Source: DAOTZU01 sp034433995
GTDB taxonomy: Bacteria; Chloroflexota; Anaerolineae; UBA1429
Length of the DNA stretch: 14,357 nt
Direction: 5' to 3'
NCBI GenBank assembly: GCA_034433995.1
Contig: DAOTZU010000059.1
Span: forward strand, 1 to 14,357
Below are positions 7,100-13,464 of this stretch, piece after piece. The first letter of the stretch is position 1; each line of letters opens with the position of its first letter. The translations under genes were made by a program, and so were the position numbers. The notes under the pieces were generated by a model, which was not told the origin of the DNA, made no database searches, and saw nothing but the letters and a program-made list of their open reading frames with translations.

Positions 7100-8242
7100 A
7101 TGGCGGCGACCATGATAGATAAAACCGAGGACGCCACAACGTCCGCGGAGCTGGTTGAGCTGCTACGTCTGGGCCACCTGGGTTTGGAGCTGGGATACTG
7201 GCAACAGGCCGAGGCATATTTCGATGCCGTCCTGGCCCAAGCGCCGGGAAACCTAGAGGCGCTCTTGGGCAAGGCCAAGGCCTCTCGCAACCCCGAAGCC
7301 GCCCTGACCTTGGTGCGCGCCGTGCTCCAAGCCCAGCCGAACCACCCAGAAGCCCTGCGGTTGGAGCGCCAACTGCAACAAGAGGCGCATCCGCCCACAG
7401 CCCCCCTGGTCCCCGCTGCGCCCGCCGGGCGGGGGCGCCTCGCCAGGCTCCTCGTCGCCCTGGCGTTGTTGCTTCTTGCCATGGTGCTGGCCGGGGCAAC
7501 GGGCCTCTGGCCCTTTAGCCGCTCCGCCACGCGGCGCGCCGCCCTGGCCACCACGCTGCTCATCGTCCCCACCGATTTGAACCGCATCTGGACGGGATCG
7601 GGCAGCATCATCAGTGCCGACGGCCTGGTGCTGACCAATTACCACGTCATCGCCGATCCACACACGCGCGAGCTGGCCAATGCCGACGGCCTGGCCTACG
7701 CCGGCCTGACCCGCGATCCCCGCCGCCCGCCCTGGGAATGGTACATCGCCGCCCTGGTGGCCGTGGACCCCGACCGCGACCTGGCCGTCTTGCGGCTTAT
7801 CGCCACCACCGAGGGCAAGTCGGTGGGCAAGGAGCGCTTTCCCGAGATGCCTTTGGGCGACCCGCGCTCGTTGAACCTGGGGCAAACGGTGAGCGGGTTG
7901 GGATACCCCACTTTGGGCGGTAACACCCTCACTCTGACCAGGGGCACCATGGCCGGCTTTGCCAGCCGTGGGGATGGCGTGCGCCTGGGCAAGACCGATT
8001 CGGAGCTTTTGCCGGGGAGCAGCGGCGGGGCCGTGCTGGACGAGCGGGGCCGCTTGGTGGGCGTCATTACCGGCGTCTATGCCGATCAAGAAACCCAGGG
8101 GCGGCTGAGCTACTTTGTGCTCTTGAGCGAGGCTCAACCTGTGATTCAGGAGGCCAAACGCGCCGGCCGCCCCGCGCCGGACCTCCAGAACATGGTGGAC
8201 CGCTTCCCCACCGTCCTGCGCGCCTTGGGCTATCTGCCCTGA
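7100..8242 (+). CDS. Membrane-anchored trypsin-like serine protease with TPR-like N-terminus
   Basis: This 380-aa protein has a cytoplasmic helical part with TPR-like spacing (about 16-95: YWQQAEAYFDAVLAQAPGN, then ALTLVRAVLQAQPNHPEAL). A single transmembrane helix follows (about 114-134), then an exported trypsin-like domain (about 150-350). The catalytic triad appears complete: H182 in TNYHVI, D227 in DPDRDLAVLRL, and S308 in PGSSGG. This is the DegP/HtrA-like S1 fold, but there is no PDZ domain, so the HtrA name is not warranted. It probably acts on the outer face of the membrane, with the TPR part binding a cytoplasmic partner; that is inference. The start is uncertain by four residues (ATG at 7100 or 7112) because neither has a clear ribosome site. 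Confidence 0.88.
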   Translation: MAATMIDKTEDATTSAELVELLRLGHLGLELGYWQQAEAYFDAVLAQAPGNLEALLGKAKASRNPEAALTLVRAVLQAQPNHPEALRLERQLQQEAHPPTAPLVPAAPAGRGRLARLLVALALLLLAMVLAGATGLWPFSRSATRRAALATTLLIVPTDLNRIWTGSGSIISADGLVLTNYHVIADPHTRELANADGLAYAGLTRDPRRPPWEWYIAALVAVDPDRDLAVLRLIATTEGKSVGKERFPEMPLGDPRSLNLGQTVSGLGYPTLGGNTLTLTRGTMAGFASRGDGVRLGKTDSELLPGSSGGAVLDERGRLVGVITGVYADQETQGRLSYFVLLSEAQPVIQEAKRAGRPAPDLQNMVDRFPTVLRALGYLP

Positions 8243-8250
8243 GGGGGTTG

Positions 8251-8292
8251 GCTATCAGCTATCAGCAATCAGCCAACAGCCATCAGCAATCA
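8251..8292 (+). repeat. Heptanucleotide tandem array (GCNATCA, six units)
   Basis: Six contiguous 7-base units follow the protease stop: GCTATCA, GCTATCA, GCAATCA, GCCAACA, GCCATCA, GCAATCA. The array then decays into GCAGCATGCTGA, which contains a short palindrome. It resembles the short tandemly repeated heptamers of cyanobacterial genomes in design, not in sequence. No gene is present. Confidence 0.85.
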
Positions 8293-8340
8293 GCAGCATG
8301 CTGAGTATCTTTCACCCTTGAGATGTCGAAAATGAATGGG

Positions 8341-8595
8341 CAAACCTCATGCCGGCCCGCCCAATCTCCCCGTCGGTTGGAAACCGACGTCTGCGGATGA
8401 AAAGCCCGCGTCGCGGGCTTGGCAAGCCGAGCCGTCGGATTCTATCCGACGGCGCATCGGGTGTCGAGAAGGAACGGCAAACCTCATGCTGCCCCGCCCA
8501 ATCTCCCCGTCGGTTGGAAACCGACGTCTGCGGGTGAAAAGCCCGCGTCGCGGGCTTGGCAGGCCGAGCCGTCGGATTCTATCCGACGGCGCATC
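8341..8595. repeat. Two copies of a 118-bp triple-hairpin repeat
   Basis: Copy 1 is 8341-8458 and copy 2 is 8478-8595, offset by 137 bases with no gaps and only four mismatches. Each copy has three successive perfect hairpins, given here for copy 1: CGTCGGTT/AACCGACG (8371-8389, loop GGA), AAGCCCGC/GCGGGCTT (8402-8420, loop GTC), and GCCGTCGGAT/ATCCGACGGC (8431-8453, loop TCT). All three stems are intact in both copies, and the four changes fall outside them. The open frames across it are by-products of the repeat, not genes. It lies between the protease and sulfatase genes, so it could be a structured RNA end or a dispersed repeat. Confidence 0.9.
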
Positions 8596-8657
8596 CATCG
8601 GCGGCCCGACGCCTCACCGGAAGCTCGGCCAGAGGCACCATCATTACCAATTTCCCC

Positions 8658-8686
8658 TTGCCCTGGGCCATCATCTTGTGTATACT
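8658..8686 (+). promoter_or_regulatory. Promoter for the sulfatase gene
   Basis: TTGCCC (8658-8663), 17 bases, then TATACT (8681-8686), the same two hexamers and spacing as the promoter at 5255. The predicted leader is about 110 nt. Confidence 0.6.
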
Positions 8687-8803
8687 GGGTTTGTGCAGGT
8701 AGCACATGAACTGTGAGCCGGGCCAGCGCGCAGCCCGCCTTGGGCGGAGAAGGCATCCGCTGCAGGCCACATGCCGGCCGCGACACATATCATCAGGAGT
8801 CCG

Positions 8804-10282
8804 ATGCGTATCCTCTACATTGATCTCGATTGTTGCCGTGCCGATCACCTCAGCGTGAACGGTTATCCCCGCCCCACCAGCCCCAACTTGGAGCGCATCG
8901 CCGCTGAGGGCGTCACCTTCGAGCATTGTTATTGCGCCAACTCGCCCTGCGTCCCCTCGCGGGCCAGCCTCTTCTCCGGGCGGTTCGGCTTCAATAACGG
9001 CGTGGTGGCCCACCACGGCACGGGGGAACACTTTCGCTTCCCCTCCTACGGCCATTGGCGCGACCCGGAGCGCCCCATGCTGCAACATCATCTCTGGCAG
9101 CATGGGTTCAAGACCGTCTCCTTCAGCTGCTTCGCCGACCGGCACAACGCCTGGTGGTTCAGCGCCGGCTGGGAGGAGCTGCACACCTTCACCCGCAAGC
9201 GCGGCCAAGAGCGCGCCGACGAGGTCAACGCCGCCTTCCTCCCCTGGTTGCGCGCCCATGGCCGCGAGGATAACTGGTTCATCCACCTGCACTATTGGGA
9301 TATCCACAGCCATTACCGCACGCCCTCTTCCTGGCTAGAGATGTTCCATGATCTCCCCGCGCCGCCTTGGCCCGACCAGGCCACCCTTGACCAACACCAG
9401 GAGATGTACGGCCCCCGTACGGCGGTGGACCTCTACACCGGCTATGAACGCGGCGCCGGCGGCGGCTACCAGCGGCCGGTGCCCTACATGCCCGACGCCA
9501 TCCGCACGGTGGACGATTTCAAGCTGTTGATCGATGGCTATGACGCCTCCATCGCCTATACTGACCATCACATCGGACAAGTGTTGGACACCTTGGGGAA
9601 CTTGGGCATCTTGGACGAGACGGTCATCATCGTCAGCGGCGACCATGGCGATTCCTTTGGCGAACACGGCCAATACATGGACCACGGCATCGCCAACGAG
9701 GCCGTACACCATATCCCCATGATCGTGCGCTGGCCCGGCGTCACCCGCCAAGGCCGCTGCGCCGAGTTCATCTACGGCATGGACTTGGGGCCGACCCTGT
9801 GCGAGATGCTGGGGCTGCCCCTCCCCAGCGGTTGGGATGGGCGCTCCTTCGCCGCCGCGCTGCGGGGCGAGCCTTTCAGCGGTTGGCCTTACCAGGTATG
9901 GGAGCACGGCATCTACACCTTTACCCGGGCCGTGCGCACCCCCGAGTGGCTCATGATCTTGGTGCTTCATCCCGGCCTCTACCCTTACGACGAGCCGATC
10001 CTGCTCCACGACATGCGCGCCGATCCGCACCAAACCCACAACCTGGCCGCCCAGCGGCCCGATGTGGTGGGCCAGCTCATGGCTTACCTCACCACGTGGC
10101 GGCAGGAGCAGCTCCAAAAGGGCAGCGCCCCCGACCCCTTGGAGGCGATGGTCTCCACGGGGCCGTTCCTCTATTACACGCCGGAGCAGATGTTCGAACG
10201 CCTGGAGCGGACGGGCCGCGCCGAGCGCATCCCCGAGCTGAAAGCGCGGTTGGCCCGCTATCAGCAGGGCCGACAACCGTGA
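8804..10282 (+). CDS. Type I sulfatase (alkaline phosphatase superfamily)
   Basis: A 492-aa enzyme that hydrolyses a sulfate ester, substrate unknown. The sulfatase signature CVPSR (49-53) is intact, so C49 can be converted to formylglycine. The N-terminal metal motif DCCRADHL (9-16) corresponds to the family's D-x-x-R-x-D, and VSGDHGDSFGEHG (277-289) supplies D280/H281. A C-terminal domain (about 360-490) closes the fold. No signal peptide is visible, so it is probably cytoplasmic and needs a formylglycine-generating enzyme or anaerobic maturase encoded elsewhere. ATG at 8804 follows AGGAG and opens directly on the strand leading to the metal motif; the upstream ATG at 8771 adds 11 unlikely residues. 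A phosphodiesterase or phosphonate-hydrolase role in the same superfamily cannot be excluded. Confidence 0.92.
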   Translation: MRILYIDLDCCRADHLSVNGYPRPTSPNLERIAAEGVTFEHCYCANSPCVPSRASLFSGRFGFNNGVVAHHGTGEHFRFPSYGHWRDPERPMLQHHLWQHGFKTVSFSCFADRHNAWWFSAGWEELHTFTRKRGQERADEVNAAFLPWLRAHGREDNWFIHLHYWDIHSHYRTPSSWLEMFHDLPAPPWPDQATLDQHQEMYGPRTAVDLYTGYERGAGGGYQRPVPYMPDAIRTVDDFKLLIDGYDASIAYTDHHIGQVLDTLGNLGILDETVIIVSGDHGDSFGEHGQYMDHGIANEAVHHIPMIVRWPGVTRQGRCAEFIYGMDLGPTLCEMLGLPLPSGWDGRSFAAALRGEPFSGWPYQVWEHGIYTFTRAVRTPEWLMILVLHPGLYPYDEPILLHDMRADPHQTHNLAAQRPDVVGQLMAYLTTWRQEQLQKGSAPDPLEAMVSTGPFLYYTPEQMFERLERTGRAERIPELKARLARYQQGRQP

Positions 10283-10414
10283 AGCACCGCGCGCCGCAAG
10301 GCGCGTCCACCTCTGGCCCCGAGGCGCGGCCCACCAGGCCGCAAAGGGGTGTTTGGCAACGACCTGGCTTTAAGGCTTTCCGGTTCCCTCAGCCAACACG
10401 ACAAGGAGTTTAGC

Positions 10415-11200
10415 ATGATTACCGACCGCAGAGCGATGGTATGGGGCGTCCTTCTCGTGGCGCTGACGCTGCTGGTCAGCGCCCAGGCAGCGGGCGGGAG
10501 CCCGGGCGCCAAGGGCGCGGACCTGCAAAGGGAGCACATGGTCTGTCCTGGGGAGGAGGTGGCCCCGGCGGAGGTGGCCGCCCTGGCTCAGGCGGAGGCA
10601 GCAGTGCCCTTCCCCATGAGTGAAACCTTTGAGGGAACCTGGCCCGGAGCCTGGATCCTGCGGGATAGCAGCACAGGGGATGGCGGCGAGTTCCTCATGG
10701 GCAAACGCGATTGCCATCCCCATAGCGGCAGCTATGCCGGCTGGTCGGTGGGCGGTGGTGCACAGGGGGTGAACCTTACCTGCGAAGGGACTTATCCCAA
10801 CAACGCCAAAAGCTGGGCCATCTATGGCCCCTTCAGCTTGGCGGGGGTGAGCAGCGCCAGCCTCACCTTCTACCTCTATGGCCAAGCGGAAGGTGGCGAA
10901 AACTGCCCCTACGATTATCTCTTTGTGGGCAGCTCCATTGACGGTACTCATTTCGCTGGGGGTAAATATTGCGGCAACTGGACGAGCGGGCCGGATGGCA
11001 ACGGCTATTACCGGCGCACCCTCGACCTGAGCGACCGCCTGGGGCAAGCCCAAGTGTGGATCGCCTTTGCCTTCATCAGCGATGGCTCCTATGCCTACAA
11101 TGGCTTTCATGTGGATGACATCACCCTGCAGATCCCCAAGAGGGCCTTTTTGCCTTTGATCCAAAAGAACCAACCGGCGCCCGTCGGCATGCCTGATTGA
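10415..11200 (+). CDS. Secreted jelly-roll-like protein with C-terminal FLPLIQKN tail
   Basis: A 261-aa exported protein. Residues 1-26 form a signal peptide (RR near the start, hydrophobic 9-22, cleavage after about AQA). A beta-sandwich domain (about 67-240) opens with SETFEGTWPGAWIL and closes with GFHVDDITLQI, the pattern of MAM-like or choice-of-anchor-J modules in exported proteases and adhesins. Paired cysteines (C100, C123, C164, C186) may form disulfides. It has no catalytic motif that I can see, so a binding or surface role is more likely. The C-terminus RAFLPLIQKN (243-252) resembles a tail common in Chloroflexota secreted proteins. AAGGAG eight bases before ATG 10415 sets the start; the upstream ATG at 10349 lacks this. 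It sits between the sulfatase and GH10 genes. Confidence 0.8.
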   Translation: MITDRRAMVWGVLLVALTLLVSAQAAGGSPGAKGADLQREHMVCPGEEVAPAEVAALAQAEAAVPFPMSETFEGTWPGAWILRDSSTGDGGEFLMGKRDCHPHSGSYAGWSVGGGAQGVNLTCEGTYPNNAKSWAIYGPFSLAGVSSASLTFYLYGQAEGGENCPYDYLFVGSSIDGTHFAGGKYCGNWTSGPDGNGYYRRTLDLSDRLGQAQVWIAFAFISDGSYAYNGFHVDDITLQIPKRAFLPLIQKNQPAPVGMPD

Positions 11201-11323
11201 GCAAACCACGGGGATAACGCCCTGAGCTTGGCCAACCCAGGGCGCACTGGGGGACGAGGGGAGACCGCTGGGCCGGCGGCCTCCCCTCACAGCTTGTATC
11301 CTTTGGCCAAGCGGGCCTTGCTA

Positions 11324-11368
11324 GGTCTCTGGAGAGACCCGACAGGTCTCGAAAGACCTGTCGGGTCT
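11324..11368. repeat. Nested inverted repeats, mutually exclusive hairpins
   Basis: A perfect 15-bp stem, AGACCCGACAGGTCT (11335-11349) with AGACCTGTCGGGTCT (11354-11368), closes on CGAA. A second stem, GGTCTCT (11324-11330) with AGAGACC (11333-11339), shares 11335-11339 with the first, so only one can form at a time. There is no T-run after it, so it is not a typical intrinsic terminator. It ends 18 bases before the -35 box of the GH10 promoter. The remainder of 11201-11473 carries no gene that I can support. Confidence 0.85.
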
Positions 11369-11386
11369 GAGCGGTTTCAGCTCTCC

Positions 11387-11415
11387 TTGACAGCGCCCTC
11401 TCTTTCCATTACGAT
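11387..11415 (+). promoter_or_regulatory. Promoter for the GH10 gene
   Basis: A perfect TTGACA (11387-11392), 17 bases, then TACGAT (11410-11415). The predicted start is about 50 bases upstream of ATG 11474, and AAGGAGGGGGG lies three bases before that ATG. Confidence 0.6.
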
Positions 11416-11473
11416 GGGGCTAACGTCTGGGCTTTTAGTGCGGCCGCTGCAGGCGATTCAAGGAGGGGGGCGC

Positions 11474-12727
11474 ATGTACGAGGTCAATGAACAGCTGGTG
11501 GAGCAGGCCCGCGAGCGCATCCGGCGGGAACGCTGGTACAACGTGCGTTTGGTGATCAAGGCTGCCCCCGGCGTCTCTCTGGCCGGAGCGCGGGTTACGG
11601 TGACCTTGACGCGCCACGCCTTTCGCTTTGGCTGTAACGGCTTTGGCTTGACCACCATCGCCGACCGGGGCCTGGGCCGCGCCTACGAGGAGCGGTTCGC
11701 CGCTCTGCTCAACTATGCCACACTCCCCTTCTATTGGGGCAGCTACGAGCCGCAGCGCGGCGTGACCCGTGAATCCGCCCTGCGCCAGATGGCCGCCTTC
11801 TGCCAGGAGCGCCACATCGCCACCAAGGGACATCCGCTGGCCTGGCACGAGGTGTTCCCTGCGTGGGCCCAGCAGCTGGACGATGCAGAGGTCCTCGACG
11901 CGCTGCGGCAACGGGTGCGGGCCTTGGTGAGCGGCTTTCGCGGCCTGGTGGATACCTGGGACGTGGTCAACGAGGCGACGGTGAGCGCCCGCTATGACAA
12001 TGCCGTGGGGCGCTGGGCGGCACAAAAGGGCGCCGCGCCCATGGTGGCCGAGCTGCTGCGCATTGCCCACATAGCCAATCCCCAGGCAGAGCTGCTTTAC
12101 AACGATTTTAATCTGCGCGCTCCGGAATATCGGGCGTTGGTGCAGGCTTTGGTGGATGCCCAAGCACCCTTGCATGCTTTAGGGCTACAAAGCCATATGC
12201 ATGTGCAGACCTGGCCTTTGGAGGAGGCCTGGAAACTGTGCGAGAGCTATGCTCGCTGGGGGCTGCCGTTGCATTTCACCGAACTGACCATCCTCTCCGG
12301 CCGGGCCAAGGATCCCAACGACAAGGATTGGCACACGGTGCATACCGATTGGCCCACCACCCCTGAAGGTGAGGCCGGCCAATTGCGTTACGGCGAGGCC
12401 CTCTACACCTTACTCTATAGCCATCCCGCTGTGGAGGCCATCACCTGGTGGGATTTCTCCGATCACCAGGCCTGGCAAGGGGCGCCGGCGGGGCTGCTGC
12501 GCGCCGATATGAGCCCCAAGCCGCTGTACGAGCGCCTGCAGCAGCTGATCTGGGGCGAATGGGCCACCCATGCCCAGGGGATCATCGGCCAGGATGAGAC
12601 TTTTGTGGCCCGCTGCGCCGCCGGCGAACATCAGGTGGAGGTCATCATGCCCTCCGGCGACAAGCTCAGCGGAACCTTTAGCCTGGCCAAGGGGGAAAAC
12701 CCGGCCAAGACGGTGTGCGTATCCTGA
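11474..12727 (+). CDS. GH10 family glycoside hydrolase (endo-1,4-beta-xylanase-like), no signal peptide
   Basis: A 417-aa enzyme. GH10 marks appear in order: RHAFRFGCNGFG (47-58), GHPLAWHEVFPAW (119-131, compare family GHTLVWH), WDVVNEA with acid/base E167, and HFTE with nucleophile E270, followed by WWDFSD (325-330). Both catalytic glutamates are intact. Residues 1-50 form a short beta-type N-terminal domain, and 362-417 a small C-terminal beta domain. There is no signal peptide at the start chosen by the strong AAGGAGGGGGG site; extending upstream to 11228 adds polar, low-complexity residues that overlap the promoter and hairpins. It is therefore probably intracellular, cutting imported xylo-oligomers or related beta-glycosides. 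Exact substrate is unclear because the -1/-2 subsite sequence is divergent. The lipoprotein gene follows after 51 bases. Confidence 0.9.
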   Translation: MYEVNEQLVEQARERIRRERWYNVRLVIKAAPGVSLAGARVTVTLTRHAFRFGCNGFGLTTIADRGLGRAYEERFAALLNYATLPFYWGSYEPQRGVTRESALRQMAAFCQERHIATKGHPLAWHEVFPAWAQQLDDAEVLDALRQRVRALVSGFRGLVDTWDVVNEATVSARYDNAVGRWAAQKGAAPMVAELLRIAHIANPQAELLYNDFNLRAPEYRALVQALVDAQAPLHALGLQSHMHVQTWPLEEAWKLCESYARWGLPLHFTELTILSGRAKDPNDKDWHTVHTDWPTTPEGEAGQLRYGEALYTLLYSHPAVEAITWWDFSDHQAWQGAPAGLLRADMSPKPLYERLQQLIWGEWATHAQGIIGQDETFVARCAAGEHQVEVIMPSGDKLSGTFSLAKGENPAKTVCVS

Positions 12728-12778
12728 GCATAGAGCGTTGCGCCGGTCCCGGAGCGTTCCGGGGGAGGTGAAGGAAAG

Positions 12779-13450
12779 ATGCAAAAGATCCGCTGGGGAT
12801 TCCTGGTGTTGAGCCTGGTCTTGATTTTGGCCGGTTGCGCCCGGGGCAAACCGGGGACGCCGGCGCCCTCGCCGACGGTAGCCCCTGCCTCACCCGTGGC
12901 GAGCCCCAGCCCCCGGCCGCCGACGGCCACCCCCGCGCCCGCGCAGGCCCAGCCCACAGGCGCCCCTGCCGGCCCCACCATCACCGCAACCACCCAGGTG
13001 CACGTGCCCATCATCGGCGCGCAGGCCACGCCCGAGCCGGACGCGCCCCGCGCCAAGGGCACCGTGACCATCGCCGAGATCACCCCGCCGGAGCCAGGCA
13101 GCCGCGAGGCCATCGCCCTGGTGAAGGAATACCTGGAGGCCCTGGCCAAGGGCGATACCTGGGCAGCCTATCGCCGGCTGCGGGCCGATTACCGCGCTCG
13201 GCTCCCCTACGAAGAGTACGCCAAAGGGTATGCCCAGGTGGTGGATATCGAGATCCACAGCCTCGAGACCATCAAATTGGGTAAAAACCTGGAGATCGTC
13301 CGCGCGGGGCTGACCATCGCCGCCAAAAAGCAGGGCGAGATCCAATACTCCGATTGGTGGGCCACCTTCCAGGTGATGGATGACATGGGCAAGCTCCCCT
13401 ATCGGCGGAGCATCGTCTCCGTCTCCATGGAACGGATGGGGCAAGACTAA
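12779..13450 (+). CDS. Lipoprotein with Pro/Thr/Ala linker and NTF2-like domain
   Basis: A 223-aa protein with a type II signal peptide: MQKIRWGFLVLSLVLI and lipobox LAGC, acylation at C20. Residues 21-95 are a Pro/Ala/Thr-rich flexible linker. From about 105 to 220 the pattern REAIALVKEYLEALAKGDTWAAYRRL...YEEYAKGY...DWWATFQVM matches the NTF2-like/DUF4878 fold often found in exported lipoproteins. This fold usually binds small ligands or partners; no catalytic residue set is evident, so the function is unknown. GGAGGTG (12764-12770) gives a good ribosome site, overlapped on its left by a six-base stem (CCCGGA/TCCGGG, 12748-12763). It may be read through from GH10. Its stop is 14 bases from the converging Asp-box gene. 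Confidence 0.85.
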   Translation: MQKIRWGFLVLSLVLILAGCARGKPGTPAPSPTVAPASPVASPSPRPPTATPAPAQAQPTGAPAGPTITATTQVHVPIIGAQATPEPDAPRAKGTVTIAEITPPEPGSREAIALVKEYLEALAKGDTWAAYRRLRADYRARLPYEEYAKGYAQVVDIEIHSLETIKLGKNLEIVRAGLTIAAKKQGEIQYSDWWATFQVMDDMGKLPYRRSIVSVSMERMGQD

Positions 13451-13464
13451 TCCCTCGCCCGTGT

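Noticed and set aside
7100..8242. Naming the protease DegP or HtrA
   Set aside because: No PDZ domain is present and the N-terminal architecture differs.
8341..8595. CRISPR array
   Set aside because: Only two long units are present, and the 19-base gap between them is not a spacer pattern; no cas gene is near.
8336..8716. Short open frames across the triple-hairpin repeat
   Set aside because: They arise from the repeat itself; the same peptide pieces recur in both copies and no ribosome site is present.
9335..10276. 313-aa open frame on the minus strand
   Set aside because: It is antisense to the sulfatase, which carries a full CxPSR signature and metal ligands.
11335..11368. Intrinsic terminator for the secreted-protein gene
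   Set aside because: There is no T-run after the stem on either strand, and it lies 135 bases past the stop codon next to a promoter.
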